Shown in pieces: positions 50,785 through 60,417 of a DNA stretch of 64,000 nt (positions are counted from its first letter, which is position 1; each line of letters starts with the position of its first letter). Made by a program: the position numbers and the translations under genes. Under the pieces are notes generated by a model. That model made no database searches. It was not told the origin of the DNA and saw only the letters and a program-made list of their open reading frames with translations. Source of the stretch: Candidatus Saccharimonadota bacterium (GTDB taxonomy: Bacteria > Patescibacteriota > Saccharimonadia > Saccharimonadales > Saccharimonadaceae); assembly GCA_017515285.1 (NCBI GenBank), contig JAFWGN010000009.1, positions 1 through 64,000 on the forward strand. The letters are read 5' to 3'.

Positions 50785-51831
50785 ATGAAACTGTTACAAG
50801 GAGTGGGCGATTTCTTCGCGATGGATGTTGGGACGACCTCGGTGCGTATTGTGCAGCTTGCGGGTGACCAGCAGCACGGTTGGAGTTTACAGAAGTATGC
50901 TTATATTCCGGTGGATGAAAAAACTTTGCAGGATTCTTCGGAGCTTGGGAAAAAGAGATTTCAAGATATTATTATGACCGCGGTGACGCAGGCGGGGATT
51001 CGGACGAAAAATATTGCGGTGGGGATGCCGGCGGGGAAGACCTTTACGACGATTGTTGAAGCCGAGAGCCAAGACCCGAAAGATTTGGCGAAGACGATTA
51101 AGTATCAGCTCGACCAATATATTCCGATGGCGATAGACGAAGCGAAAGCGGATTTCGTCGTTCTTGGGCCTTCGCCGAATGACCCGGGGAAAGTTGAGGT
51201 GTTGATTTCTTCGACGGCGAATGACTATGCGGAGACAATGCTTGAGAAAATCGAAGGAATGGGATTTAACGTGATTGCTATGGAGCCGGAGCCGCTCGCG
51301 ATGGCGAGGGCGCTAATCCCACCTGGGGTTGTTGATGCGCGGATGATTGTTGACCTCGGGGAGAGGTCCACGGACCTCGTCGTCGTTTTCCGAGGAGCGC
51401 CGAGATTGGTGCGTTCGATTCCGGGCGGATTTGATTTACTTGTCAAGACAGTGGCGGGCGCGCTGTCCGTGCGCGAAGACCAGGCGAGACAGTTTATTCT
51501 TAAATTCGGTTTGGCGCAAGATAAGATTGAGGGGCAAGTCTTTCGGGCGCTAGATTCGACGCTCGAAACATTTTCGTCCGAACTTACGAAATCGGTTTTG
51601 TTTTTCCAGGGGAAGTATATTAACGTCAGAGTTGGTGGGATTATACTTTCGGGATTCGCGGAGATTATTCCGTTTATTGCGGAGTATATCGAGGCGAAGA
51701 CGGACGTGCCGACGATGCAGGGAAATCCTTGGCAGTTGGTTAGGGTTTCGCCGGAGCAGAGAAATGCGCTGATTAACGTTTCAAGTGAATTTGCGGTGGC
51801 GATTGGGCTGGCAGAGAGGAGTAATGGATAA
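50785..51831 (+). CDS. pilM: Type IV pilus inner-membrane platform protein PilM
   Basis: 348-aa cytoplasmic actin-like ATPase: FAMDVGTTSVRIVQLAG start, MPIDEAKADF-like region, IVDLGERSTDLVVVFRG, GGIILSGFAE. It binds the N-terminal tail of PilN. TATAAT (50772-50777) ends 7 nt before ATG, so the operon transcript is probably leaderless. First gene of pilM-N-O-x-B-T-C. Confidence 0.93.
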   Translation: MKLLQGVGDFFAMDVGTTSVRIVQLAGDQQHGWSLQKYAYIPVDEKTLQDSSELGKKRFQDIIMTAVTQAGIRTKNIAVGMPAGKTFTTIVEAESQDPKDLAKTIKYQLDQYIPMAIDEAKADFVVLGPSPNDPGKVEVLISSTANDYAETMLEKIEGMGFNVIAMEPEPLAMARALIPPGVVDARMIVDLGERSTDLVVVFRGAPRLVRSIPGGFDLLVKTVAGALSVREDQARQFILKFGLAQDKIEGQVFRALDSTLETFSSELTKSVLFFQGKYINVRVGGIILSGFAEIIPFIAEYIEAKTDVPTMQGNPWQLVRVSPEQRNALINVSSEFAVAIGLAERSNG

Positions 51832-52985
51832 TGTTTGAGATTAACCTCGTTCCGGATGTTAAAGCGGAGATGATTCGGGCGCAGAAGAAGCGCAATGTGG
51901 TGTTTTTTGCGGCGGCGACGGTTTCCGTGATTGCGGCGGGATTGGTTTTGCTTTTGCTTTCGGTAAAAATTGGGCAAGACGTGATTATCGGCAATAAAGA
52001 TAATCAACTTGAGTTAATGTCGTCAACGCTCCAGAAATATGATGGGTTGGACGAGCTTTTGACGGTGCAAAAACAAATGGCGGACCTTCGGACGATTGGC
52101 GAGAATAAAACAATGCTTTCGCGCGTGTTCCCGGTTCTGCACTCGATTGTTGAGGCGGAAAATGGAGATGAGATTAACATTTCTTCGCTTGATGTGAATT
52201 TGAACGATTCGGAAGTGACGGAGTTGTCGTTTGACGGGCAGGCGAATGCGGGCGCGAACACGGACGGGATTGATTATCGCGTGCTTGAGTCGTTTACGAA
52301 GTCGATTAGTCTCATGAAATATGATTTTGGGCGATATGTTGATATTAACGGCGAGGAAATACCGACGATGTGTATTTTCGAGTCGGGAACAGACGGAGTG
52401 CCGTTCCAGGATGAAAAGGGAATCTATGCGCTTTGGAAAAAGGGAGCGGAAGATTGCGACCCGTCGAAAGTTAACGAAGGGCAAGACGATGAGGAATATA
52501 AATCCGAGGCGGCTATTTCGAACGGTAAACAACTTCAAGATGTTCAACTTCCGTCGAATTGTGCGGGGGCGGACGGAACGGACGTGGTTTGTATCCGTCG
52601 GACGCCGCAATTTAACGAGTGGTATAGTAAAAATTACTTGCAACTTGACGGGACGATTAGCGGGATTCCGCATTTCGAGAGCCAGTGTATTCAATATTCC
52701 GGGACGGAAACTAGCAGTTCTCCGCAATGGTCGAGCACCAATAACGACTGTGTGATGTCGCCGGATGGAATTGAGATTACGAGTTCGACGAACGGTAAAG
52801 AAGCAGGTGGGGAATTGGTCTTGATGTTTAGTGCGATATTAAGAATTGACCGGAATGTGTTTAATTTTAATAATAAACACATGATTACCATTACGCCGTC
52901 GGGGAGGCAGAACGTGACCGATTCGTTTGTCCAGGTTGGTGATATGTTTACCGAGAGAGCAAAGGCAATAGGGACGGAGGAATAA
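51831..52985 (+). CDS. pilN: PilN-like pilus assembly protein
   Basis: 384 aa. FEINLVPDVKAEMIRAQKK is the PilM-binding motif, followed by one transmembrane helix (~24-45) and a coiled-coil/ferredoxin-like outer domain. It is much longer than usual PilN (~180-200 aa), with a large Ser/Asn/Gly-rich insert of unknown role. ATG overlaps the pilM stop as TAATG. Confidence 0.82.
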   Translation: MFEINLVPDVKAEMIRAQKKRNVVFFAAATVSVIAAGLVLLLLSVKIGQDVIIGNKDNQLELMSSTLQKYDGLDELLTVQKQMADLRTIGENKTMLSRVFPVLHSIVEAENGDEINISSLDVNLNDSEVTELSFDGQANAGANTDGIDYRVLESFTKSISLMKYDFGRYVDINGEEIPTMCIFESGTDGVPFQDEKGIYALWKKGAEDCDPSKVNEGQDDEEYKSEAAISNGKQLQDVQLPSNCAGADGTDVVCIRRTPQFNEWYSKNYLQLDGTISGIPHFESQCIQYSGTETSSSPQWSSTNNDCVMSPDGIEITSSTNGKEAGGELVLMFSAILRIDRNVFNFNNKHMITITPSGRQNVTDSFVQVGDMFTERAKAIGTEE

Positions 52986-52986
52986 A

Positions 52987-53880
52987 ATGGCAAAATCTCG
53001 TGATGTAACAAAAAGGTTAAAAATTAGCAAGGCACAGAAGAATATGTTTGCCGCGGTTGCGGGGGCGGCGCTTATACTTGGGGTTTCCTTGGTGTTTTCT
53101 GTGTATTTCTTGAGGCATATTCGGTTTAACGGGACAGTGATCTCTGAAAAAGATAAGGCCATACAGGGTTATTCGGACGCAATCCGTGACATTGGAGTTT
53201 GTCGAGCGCCGAGCGGTAAAATCTATAATAATACGGAGCTTGAGAGATGCGTGCCGGATGAGGTGGATCTTAATTCGATCCCGAATACGTTGCGATATAA
53301 CGTGATTGTGAATGCGTCGCAGAATAAGGCGCTAGAAAGCGTTGGACGTTCGGGGCTTGCGATTTGTTATGACACGGCGACGAATACGCAAAGGACGTTC
53401 GATTGGATGTATGAACGATATAATTTGGCGACGACGGACGCAGATAGGGAATATTATTTGGAGATGATTTCGATGTGTTCGGCACTAAGGGTAATTCCGG
53501 ACGCGTTGCCGTCGAGCGCGAATCCGTTGGCGCTCGGGGCGAGCCTTAATAAGATTTTCCAGATTTCTAGTTACGAGCCAGATGGAATTACACCGGGAGG
53601 AGAAATCGAAAGCGACCTTCCGGGGATTGGCGCGATTGGAGTTTCGCTTCAGGTTGAGAGTAATAATGCGGCGACGACGATGAACGTGCTTAATAATATT
53701 GAAAAATCAATTCGTGAAATTAAAATCCGGACGGCGAGAATCGAGTATAGAGGTGGCGGGCTTAGGCTCAATGCTTCGGCGATGGCTTATTATACCGCTC
53801 CGGCGGAACTTACGGAGTCGATTGAGGTTGTTCGCGGGGACGGTAAAATATTAAGAGATACGACGGAGGGAGAACAGTGA
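52987..53880 (+). CDS. pilO: PilO-like pilus assembly protein
   Basis: 297 aa: basic cytoplasmic start, one transmembrane helix (~22-45), then a helical stalk and a beta-rich domain (GIGAIGVSLQVESN, LNNIEKSIREIKIRTARIEY). This fits PilO by position and topology; sequence similarity is weak. It overlaps the next gene by 4 bp (GTGA). Confidence 0.75.
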   Translation: MAKSRDVTKRLKISKAQKNMFAAVAGAALILGVSLVFSVYFLRHIRFNGTVISEKDKAIQGYSDAIRDIGVCRAPSGKIYNNTELERCVPDEVDLNSIPNTLRYNVIVNASQNKALESVGRSGLAICYDTATNTQRTFDWMYERYNLATTDADREYYLEMISMCSALRVIPDALPSSANPLALGASLNKIFQISSYEPDGITPGGEIESDLPGIGAIGVSLQVESNNAATTMNVLNNIEKSIREIKIRTARIEYRGGGLRLNASAMAYYTAPAELTESIEVVRGDGKILRDTTEGEQ

Positions 53881-54383
53881 AAACTTCGGATTATATTAGT
53901 TTGAGTTTCATCGCGATTCTCGTGACGGTTGTGGCTTATTTTCTGGTTAATTCAATTCTCGGAGACCCGAGTAAAGCGACGGTCCGGTTTGAATATGTTG
54001 ACGGGATTTCTAGAGAACTCGATTTGCCGAGTGAAGAGATTTTTAACGCGGCGGCGGTAAATCCGACGGTTGAAGTCTATGTTGGTAGTTGCGTCGATCA
54101 AGACCAAGATGGGATTTTGTCCGATAAAGAAAAACGAGATTGTGGACTCATTACGAACGAGGAGGCGACAACGGAAAACAATTATTCCGAGGAGAATAAT
54201 GGACTTAGTGATGATGAGAATAACGCAATAAATAACGAGAATGGGTACGCGAACGGAACTTCGGCGCAGCAGAGGGAAGCCGTCGAGAACGATATTCAAG
54301 AATATCAACAGCAGCAACAACAAACCAATGCCGCGAATAATGCTGACGCGGCGGCAAGGCAAGAGACGGTTTCGGGGAGTTAG
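53877..54383 (+). CDS. Pilus-operon protein with EF-hand-like loop
   Basis: 168 aa from GTG 53877, in the place of PilP. One N-terminal helix (~8-28), a small domain, then DQDQDGILSDKE (~residues 79-90), which fits the DxDxDGxxxxxE calcium-binding loop. The C-terminal third is low-complexity Asn, Glu, Gln. No lipobox, so it is not a normal PilP lipoprotein. A calcium-sensing or docking role is inference. Confidence 0.6.
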   Translation: MKTSDYISLSFIAILVTVVAYFLVNSILGDPSKATVRFEYVDGISRELDLPSEEIFNAAAVNPTVEVYVGSCVDQDQDGILSDKEKRDCGLITNEEATTENNYSEENNGLSDDENNAINNENGYANGTSAQQREAVENDIQEYQQQQQQTNAANNADAAARQETVSGS

Positions 54384-54386
54384 ATT

Positions 54387-56159
54387 ATGGCGCTCCTCAC
54401 AAAAGATGTCCAGGAAAGAGTAGTTTCGCTTCTTCAAGAAGAGGGGTTGGTTGATTCGCAGAGGGTGAATGAAGTGCGGGCGGGAGTTGCAATTTCTAAA
54501 CAGCCGATTTTGGCGGCGCTTATCTCTCAAAAACTTACGAATAGTGAGACGATTGCGCACGCGACAGCGGTGGCGATGAGAGTGCCGTTTGTCAATCTTA
54601 AAAACGTAAAGATTGAACAAGAAATATTGCTTAATCTTCCACAAGACGTTGCGGAGAGAAGTATGGCGGTGCCGCTTGAGGAAAAAGATGGGCGACTTAC
54701 GGTCGCGATGATTGACGTGACAAATGTTCAGGCGACGGATTATCTTGCGACGCTAGTGCGGAAACCGATTCGAACGGTGATGGCGAGCGAGGAGGGGATT
54801 CGCGCAGTTTTGATGCAATATCGAAACGATTTTTCGAGCGTCAAGAAGGCGGCGAAGAGTTCCCAGGAAGAACAGGCGCAGAGAACGGCAAGAAGAAATA
54901 TGAATGCGAAGACGATTACACAAGATTCGCCGATTTCTAAAGCGTTGACGACTATTTTGGATTATGCGGCGAAGTCGAAAGCGTCAGATATTCACATTGA
55001 ACCGCTGGAAAATTCGCTCGTGATTAGGTGTCGGATTGACGGGGTGCTTCGACAAGTGATGGAGCTTCCGAAAGCAATTGAGCCGGCACTAGTGTCGCGC
55101 ATAAAAATTCTATCGAATCTTAAAATTGATGAGCACCGCGTTCCGCAGGACGGTCAGTTTACGGTGGTGGTAGATGATAAAGAAATAGATCTTCGTATTG
55201 CGATTTCTCCGGTGGTTTGGGGCGAGCAGGTCGTGATTCGTCTTCTTGATAAGAACGGAACGGCGATGGAAGTTGAGAAGATGGGGATGACGGGGCGAGC
55301 GCTTAGAGCGGTGACGAGGGGGATTGAAAAACCGAACGGGATGATTCTCACGTCGGGTCCGACGGGTTCGGGTAAATCGACGACGCTATATGCGTTGATT
55401 AAAAAGATTAAGAGTGAGGCGATTAACATTGTTACGCTTGAGGACCCGGTTGAGTATAAGATGGACGGCGTGAACCAGATTCAAGTGAACGTGGACGCGG
55501 GGTTGACTTTTGCTTCGGGGTTGCGCTCGATTTTGCGTCAAGATCCGGACGTAGTGATGGTGGGGGAGATTCGCGACTCGGAGACGGCGAATTTGGCGGT
55601 GCAAGCGGCGCTTACGGGGCACCTCGTTTTCTCGACGCTGCACACGAACTCGGCAGCGGGGATTTTGCCGCGTCTTCTTGATATGGGGATTGAGCCGTTC
55701 CTGATTGCATCGACGCTTAATACCGTGATTGGGCAGAGGCTTGTTAGGCGAGTTTCCGAGAAAAAGGAGGCGTATCAGTCTAGCGAGATGGAGACGAGAG
55801 AAATAAATGACGTGCTTGGAAGAGTTTTGCCACAGAAGCAGGGGGACGTGGCGAAGATTTCGGAGGATTTGGGTTATCCGGGGTTGCCGGTGGTGAACCC
55901 GAGGGGATATGTACTCGTTAAAGGAGTGGAAACTAAAGAGTCGCCTGGGGGATTTGTTGGGCGGACGGGGCTTTATGAAGCGATTGAAGTTGATGAAGAC
56001 ATTCAGAAGTTAATTGTGGCGCGAGCGACGGCGGGTGATATTATGAAGGTGGCGAAGGCGAAGGGGTGTATTACGATGAGGCAAGACGGAATATTGAAGG
56101 CGCTTTCGGGAATAACAACAATTAAGGAGGTGGACCGCGTGGCATCTGACCTTGCTTAA
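54387..56159 (+). CDS. pilB: Type IV pilus extension ATPase PilB
   Basis: 590-aa hexameric secretion ATPase that drives pilus assembly. N-terminal MshEN-like domain (LLQEEGLVDSQRVNEVRAG; LNLPQDVAERSMAVPLEE), then SKASDIHIEP, GPTGSGKSTTLYAL (Walker A), LEDPVEYKMDGVNQ (Asp box), GEIRDSETANLAVQAALTGHLVFSTLHTNSAA (Walker B and His box). The zinc-binding tetracysteine of many PilB proteins is absent; an extra ~50-residue segment follows the VIGQRLVRRV region. Confidence 0.96.
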   Translation: MALLTKDVQERVVSLLQEEGLVDSQRVNEVRAGVAISKQPILAALISQKLTNSETIAHATAVAMRVPFVNLKNVKIEQEILLNLPQDVAERSMAVPLEEKDGRLTVAMIDVTNVQATDYLATLVRKPIRTVMASEEGIRAVLMQYRNDFSSVKKAAKSSQEEQAQRTARRNMNAKTITQDSPISKALTTILDYAAKSKASDIHIEPLENSLVIRCRIDGVLRQVMELPKAIEPALVSRIKILSNLKIDEHRVPQDGQFTVVVDDKEIDLRIAISPVVWGEQVVIRLLDKNGTAMEVEKMGMTGRALRAVTRGIEKPNGMILTSGPTGSGKSTTLYALIKKIKSEAINIVTLEDPVEYKMDGVNQIQVNVDAGLTFASGLRSILRQDPDVVMVGEIRDSETANLAVQAALTGHLVFSTLHTNSAAGILPRLLDMGIEPFLIASTLNTVIGQRLVRRVSEKKEAYQSSEMETREINDVLGRVLPQKQGDVAKISEDLGYPGLPVVNPRGYVLVKGVETKESPGGFVGRTGLYEAIEVDEDIQKLIVARATAGDIMKVAKAKGCITMRQDGILKALSGITTIKEVDRVASDLA

Positions 56160-56187
56160 TTGATGATGCTTGTGGTAAAATATGGTT

Positions 56188-57258
56188 ATGGAAAATAGTG
56201 GGCCGAGGATTGAAACGTTGCTTGAGGAATGTATTCGGCGGAATGCGTCGGACTTGCATATTCAAGTTGGGTTGCAACCGATTTTGAGGATTGACGGGAA
56301 ATTGACGGCGATTGCGAATCAGCCGGTTTTGACGCCGCCGATGATTGAACAGTTGATTTTTGCAACGCTCGATGAAGTGCAACAAAAGATTTTGCTTAAA
56401 GATAAGGAATTTGATTATTCATTTGCGTTTGGAGAACTCGGACGGTTTCGTGCGAACGCGTTTCATGAAAGAGGGAACCTTGCTTGTGCGTTTCGGTTGA
56501 TTCCGAACAAGATTTTGAGCGTGGCGGAGCTTGGACTTCCGGGGGTGGTTGAAAGTTTTGCGGATTATCCGAGGGGATTAGTGCTCGTTACGGGTCCGAC
56601 GGGTTCGGGTAAATCGACGACGCTTGCGGCGATTGTCGATAAGATTAATCGTGAGAAGGCGTTACATATTTTGACGATTGAGGACCCGATTGAGTTTACG
56701 CATAAATCGCAACGGTCGGTCGTGGTGCAGAGGGAAGTGCATTATGATACTTTTTCGTTTTCGGCGGCGCTGAGGTCGGCGCTTCGCGAAGACCCGGACG
56801 TGGTACTTCTTGGGGAGATGCGCGACCTTGAGACGATAAGTTCGGCGATTACGATTGCAGAAACGGGGCATTTGGTGCTTGCAACGTTACATACGAATTC
56901 GGCGGCACAGTCGGTTGACCGTATGATTGACGTGTTTCCGGCGCACCAACAACCGCAGATTCGGTCGCAACTTTCTAATATTCTTATGGCAATTTGCGCG
57001 CAGAGGTTGGTGCCGACGATTGGCGGAGGACGGATTGCGGCGGCGGAAATTATGGTTGCGAACGCGGCGATTCGGTCGCTTATTCGTGAAGGTAAAACAC
57101 ACCAAATTGATTCGATGATTCAGACGGGGGCAAGCGCGGGAATGCAGACGATGGACACGACGCTCGCGGGGTTGGTTAAGAGCGGGACCGTGACGTATCA
57201 AGACGCGAGGGAATATGCGGTGGATCTTGAAAACTTCGAGAGGCTAGTGAGAGGGTAA
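56188..57258 (+). CDS. pilT: Pilus retraction ATPase PilT
   Basis: 356 aa from ATG 56188. TAAAAT (56176-56181) ends 6 nt before it; the in-frame ATG at 56182 touches that box. RNASDLHIQVG, GPTGSGKSTTLAAI, LTIEDPIEF, GEMRDLETISSAITIAETGHLVLATLHTNSAA and the C-terminal retraction signature region (AAEIMVANAAIRSLIREGK) are intact. It powers pilus retraction, so pili should be able to pull. pilC follows 1 bp after. Confidence 0.95.
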   Translation: MENSGPRIETLLEECIRRNASDLHIQVGLQPILRIDGKLTAIANQPVLTPPMIEQLIFATLDEVQQKILLKDKEFDYSFAFGELGRFRANAFHERGNLACAFRLIPNKILSVAELGLPGVVESFADYPRGLVLVTGPTGSGKSTTLAAIVDKINREKALHILTIEDPIEFTHKSQRSVVVQREVHYDTFSFSAALRSALREDPDVVLLGEMRDLETISSAITIAETGHLVLATLHTNSAAQSVDRMIDVFPAHQQPQIRSQLSNILMAICAQRLVPTIGGGRIAAAEIMVANAAIRSLIREGKTHQIDSMIQTGASAGMQTMDTTLAGLVKSGTVTYQDAREYAVDLENFERLVRG

Positions 57259-57259
57259 G

Positions 57260-58465
57260 ATGAGAAGATTTAGCTATAAGGCGACAGAAAAAGCAACTAG
57301 GAAAACCGTTTCGGGGGTTATTCAGGCGGAAAGTGAGCGCGAGGCGGGGCGGCTTTTAGTTGAGCAAGGTTATATTCCGGACAGAGTTGAGGAGGAGGAC
57401 ACTCGAAGTTTTCTCGCGAAGATAAAGAATAAAGTTTCGGCGAAAGATCGAATTATCTTCACGAGGCAATTTGCGACGTTGATTGGGGCGGGGCTTCCGA
57501 TGTCGCGTTCGCTTAAAACTGCGTCGGAGCAAGCAACATCGCAGGCGATGAAAGCGGTGATTGATGACGTGACGACGAGCGTGGAGGCAGGTAAGTCGCT
57601 GTCCGATTCGTTGGCGCAACATCCGGACGTGTTTAATGATGTTTATTTGTCGCTCGTGGCGGCGGGTGAAATGTCGGGTACGCTCGATACGGCACTTGCG
57701 AGATTGGCGGCGCAGGACGAAAAAGATTCGAATATGATTTCTAAAATTCGCGGGGCGATGGTCTATCCGGGAATTATCTTTTTCGTGATTATCGTTGTGC
57801 TTGCGTTTATGATGATTATGGTGGTTCCGGAAGTGAGAAAACTTTATGCGGACATGAACGAGGAATTGCCGGCGATTACGCAAGTGTTGGTGGAGATTTC
57901 TGATTTTTTTGCTAAACAATGGTGGGTGGTGTTGATTGTTACGGCGCTGATTGTTTATGGAATTTTGTGGTATCGGAAGACGTCGGCGGGGAAGAAGACG
58001 TTTGCGCTATTCAAACTTAATGTGCCGGTGTTTAAGGGGTTGTTCCAGAGGCTTTATATGAACCGGTTTTGTCGGACGATGGAGATGTTGCTTGGGACGG
58101 GCGTGTCGATGCTTGACGCGATGCATATTTCTGCTCGAGCGACGTCGAATTATTATATGCAAGAGCAGTTTGAGTCGGCGGCGGAGAAAGTGAAGGCGGG
58201 GCGGCCGCTTTCGGAAGCGGTACAGGATCTTGATTATGTTTTGCCGCTCGTTCCGCAGATGGTTAATATTGGCGAACAGTCGGGTAAAATTGACGAGATG
58301 ATTGGGAAGGCGGCGGAAGTGTATGAGAATGAACTTGATGAGAAAATTGCGAATATTTCGACGATGATTGAGCCGTTTTTGATGGTGGTGATGGCGGGGC
58401 TGATCGGCATCGTAATTGCCGGGACGCTGTTGCCAATCTACTCATTAGTCTCTTCAGTTTCTTAA
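57260..58465 (+). CDS. pilC: Type IV pilus platform protein PilC
   Basis: 401-aa inner-membrane GspF-family protein. Two cytoplasmic GspF repeats (FTRQFATLIGAGLPMSRSLK and FCRTMEMLLGTGVSMLDAM) with a hydrophobic pair between and one C-terminal helix. LSLVAAGEMSGTLD and MVNIGEQSGKIDEM are family signatures. It couples PilB/PilT motion to pilin. Confidence 0.95.
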   Translation: MRRFSYKATEKATRKTVSGVIQAESEREAGRLLVEQGYIPDRVEEEDTRSFLAKIKNKVSAKDRIIFTRQFATLIGAGLPMSRSLKTASEQATSQAMKAVIDDVTTSVEAGKSLSDSLAQHPDVFNDVYLSLVAAGEMSGTLDTALARLAAQDEKDSNMISKIRGAMVYPGIIFFVIIVVLAFMMIMVVPEVRKLYADMNEELPAITQVLVEISDFFAKQWWVVLIVTALIVYGILWYRKTSAGKKTFALFKLNVPVFKGLFQRLYMNRFCRTMEMLLGTGVSMLDAMHISARATSNYYMQEQFESAAEKVKAGRPLSEAVQDLDYVLPLVPQMVNIGEQSGKIDEMIGKAAEVYENELDEKIANISTMIEPFLMVVMAGLIGIVIAGTLLPIYSLVSSVS

Positions 58466-58503
58466 TATTTGGCGCATTTCTGCGTCAAAGCTTCCAGTAC
58501 TCA

Positions 58504-58532
58504 AGAGACGTACCTTTAAGTACGTCTCTTTC
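58504..58532 (+). terminator. Terminator between pilC and pilD
   Basis: AGAGACGTAC / GTACGTCTCT, perfect 10-bp stem with a CTTTAA loop and T3. Confidence 0.75.
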
Positions 58533-58598
58533 CGTGCTTCGGCTTTTCCTTGAACTGCATCCAAATCTTAAAAAACTTGAATGTGGTATAATGGGTTT

Positions 58599-59393
58599 AT
58601 GTTTGAAATTTGTGTTCTTATTTTTGTGATTATTCTCGGGGCGGTGATGGGGAGTTTTGCGTGCTGTCAAGCGTGGCGGATACGGCTCAAGGAAGAGGGG
58701 AAGAAGGACCCGGGGAAAAGGAGCGTGTGCATCGCTTGTGGGAAGAAGCTGAAGTGGTTTGAGAATATTCCGATTTTGTCGTGGCTAATACAAAAAGGGA
58801 AATGCCGGAAGTGCGGAACCGCAATAGGGCGGGCGGAGATTTTGGCGGAGATACTTGGGGCGGTGAGTTTTGGGGTGATTGGTTGGAACTATTTGTGCGT
58901 TATTCCGGAGGAGGTGGGGCCCTTGGAGATGCTCGCGACGATTAATTTGCCGGCTATGGTTGCAGCGATGGCGGCGATGGTGGGGCTGATTTTGCTTGCG
59001 GTGTATGATGGGAAGTGGGGGGAGATGCCGGTTTCGATTTTGATTTATACGGTTGTGATGAGCGGAGTTTATGCGGCGTTTGATTTTACGGAAATATGGA
59101 GTTTAGTGGGGGGTGTGGCGATTCTCTCCGGGACGTATTATTTGTTATACTTTTTGTCGAAAGAGAAGTTAGTTGGGGGAGGGGATTGGATTTTGTGTCT
59201 TGCGATTGGGTTTTTGCTTGCGGATTGGAGATTGGCGCTAGTTGAACTTTGTTTGTCGAATTTGCTTGGATCTATCGTAATGCTTCCGAAGCGCAAGAAA
59301 AAGATGGCGTTTGGGCCGTTTTTGGTCGTTGCGTTTGTAATCATTTTTGCGACGAAAGGCTGGCTGCTTTCTACGCTTGCGATGGAGCTTTAG
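58599..59393 (+). CDS. pilD: Prepilin peptidase PilD
   Basis: 264-aa membrane aspartic protease that cuts and methylates prepilins. GAVMGSFACCQAW start, zinc ribbon CIACGKKL and CRKCGTAIGRAE, first catalytic Asp in AVYDGKWGEMP, second in GGGDWILCLAIGF. TATAAT (58587-58592) ends 6 nt before ATG 58599; a start at 58581 is upstream of that box. The likely substrate is the pilin-like protein at 13617. Confidence 0.93.
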   Translation: MFEICVLIFVIILGAVMGSFACCQAWRIRLKEEGKKDPGKRSVCIACGKKLKWFENIPILSWLIQKGKCRKCGTAIGRAEILAEILGAVSFGVIGWNYLCVIPEEVGPLEMLATINLPAMVAAMAAMVGLILLAVYDGKWGEMPVSILIYTVVMSGVYAAFDFTEIWSLVGGVAILSGTYYLLYFLSKEKLVGGGDWILCLAIGFLLADWRLALVELCLSNLLGSIVMLPKRKKKMAFGPFLVVAFVIIFATKGWLLSTLAMEL

Positions 59394-60355
59394 GTTAGTT
59401 CGCTGTGAAACTTTTCGTGGATTTCTTTTAGGTGGGGGTCGGTGACGTGGGTGTAAATTTGGGTCGTGGAAATGTTGGCGTGGCCGAGCATGGCTTGGAC
59501 GCTTCTGAGGTCGGCGCCGTTCATGAGGAGGTCGGTTGCAAAAGAATGTCTTAAAGTGTGCGGGGTGACGTGCTTCGTAATGCCCGCGGCGCGGGCGTAT
59601 TTTTCGATGATGCGTTGGACAGAGCGGGGAGTGAGGCGGCGGAAATTACCGCTTGTGTCGACGGTGTTTAAGTTGTGGGAATTGTTTAGGAAAAGGGCTG
59701 GGAGGGAATCGTCGCGGACGGCGAGATAATCTTTTGTTGCTTCGGCGGCGGCTTCGCTGATGAAAATCGGGCGGTCCTTTTTGCCTTTACCGCGGACGAT
59801 AAATTCGCGACGGTCGAGATTGATTGAATCGCGGTTGAGGCCTATGAGTTCGGAGACGCGGAGGCCGCCGGAGAAGAGGAGCTCGATGATGGCGCGGTCG
59901 CGGAGTCCGGATTCGGTGTCCGAGGGAATAGCGTTTAGTAAATCTTCGACTTCGTCAAAGTGGAGGAAGGTGACTTGTTTTTTGACGGCGCGGGGAAGGT
60001 CGACTAAACTTGGGTCGAGAGTTTTGATTCCGCGGCGAGTGAGATATTTGAGGAAGCCACGGAGAGCGATGAGATGGTAGGCTTGAGTTAGGGCGGAAAG
60101 GCCTTCGTCGCGGACATCATTTGTGTAACGATTGAGTTTTAGGCGGTATTTGCGGAGGAGTTCGGGGTCGATTTCTTCCGGTCTAATCTCGTCTTTTTCG
60201 AGGATTTCCGTGCAGAGTTCATAAAAACGATAGAGGTAGAGACGGTAGTTTTCGATAGTCTTTTTGGAGCGGCCTTTTTCGACTTCGAGGTGTTCGAGGA
60301 AATCGTCGATGAGCTCGTTGATGTCGGTATTATTGAGATTCGTGGGAGTTGCCAT
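59390..60355 (-). CDS. xerC: Tyrosine recombinase XerC/XerD
   Basis: 321 aa from ATG 60355; TATAAT (minus) ends 6 nt before it, and the longer frame to 60526 runs into the leader region. SAM-like N-terminal core-binding domain, then catalytic GLRVSELIGLNRDSI (Arg), HTLRHSFATDLL (His-x-x-Arg), MLGHANISTTQIYTHV (His and Tyr). It would resolve chromosome dimers at dif with FtsK. Only one Xer is seen. It overlaps the convergent pilD by 4 bp. Confidence 0.92.
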   Translation of the reverse strand: MATPTNLNNTDINELIDDFLEHLEVEKGRSKKTIENYRLYLYRFYELCTEILEKDEIRPEEIDPELLRKYRLKLNRYTNDVRDEGLSALTQAYHLIALRGFLKYLTRRGIKTLDPSLVDLPRAVKKQVTFLHFDEVEDLLNAIPSDTESGLRDRAIIELLFSGGLRVSELIGLNRDSINLDRREFIVRGKGKKDRPIFISEAAAEATKDYLAVRDDSLPALFLNNSHNLNTVDTSGNFRRLTPRSVQRIIEKYARAAGITKHVTPHTLRHSFATDLLMNGADLRSVQAMLGHANISTTQIYTHVTDPHLKEIHEKFHSELT

Positions 60356-60384
60356 AAGGGTATTATAGTATAAAAAAAATATTA

Positions 60385-60413
60385 TTGCAAAAGCGGAATG
60401 GGCGTGGTATGAT
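60385..60413 (+). promoter_or_regulatory. Promoter of FISUMP leader RNA 3
   Basis: TTGCAA (60385-60390), 17-bp spacer, extended -10 TGGTATGAT (60405-60413); P1 begins at 60418, next to the expected start. Confidence 0.75.
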
Positions 60414-60417
60414 AGAA

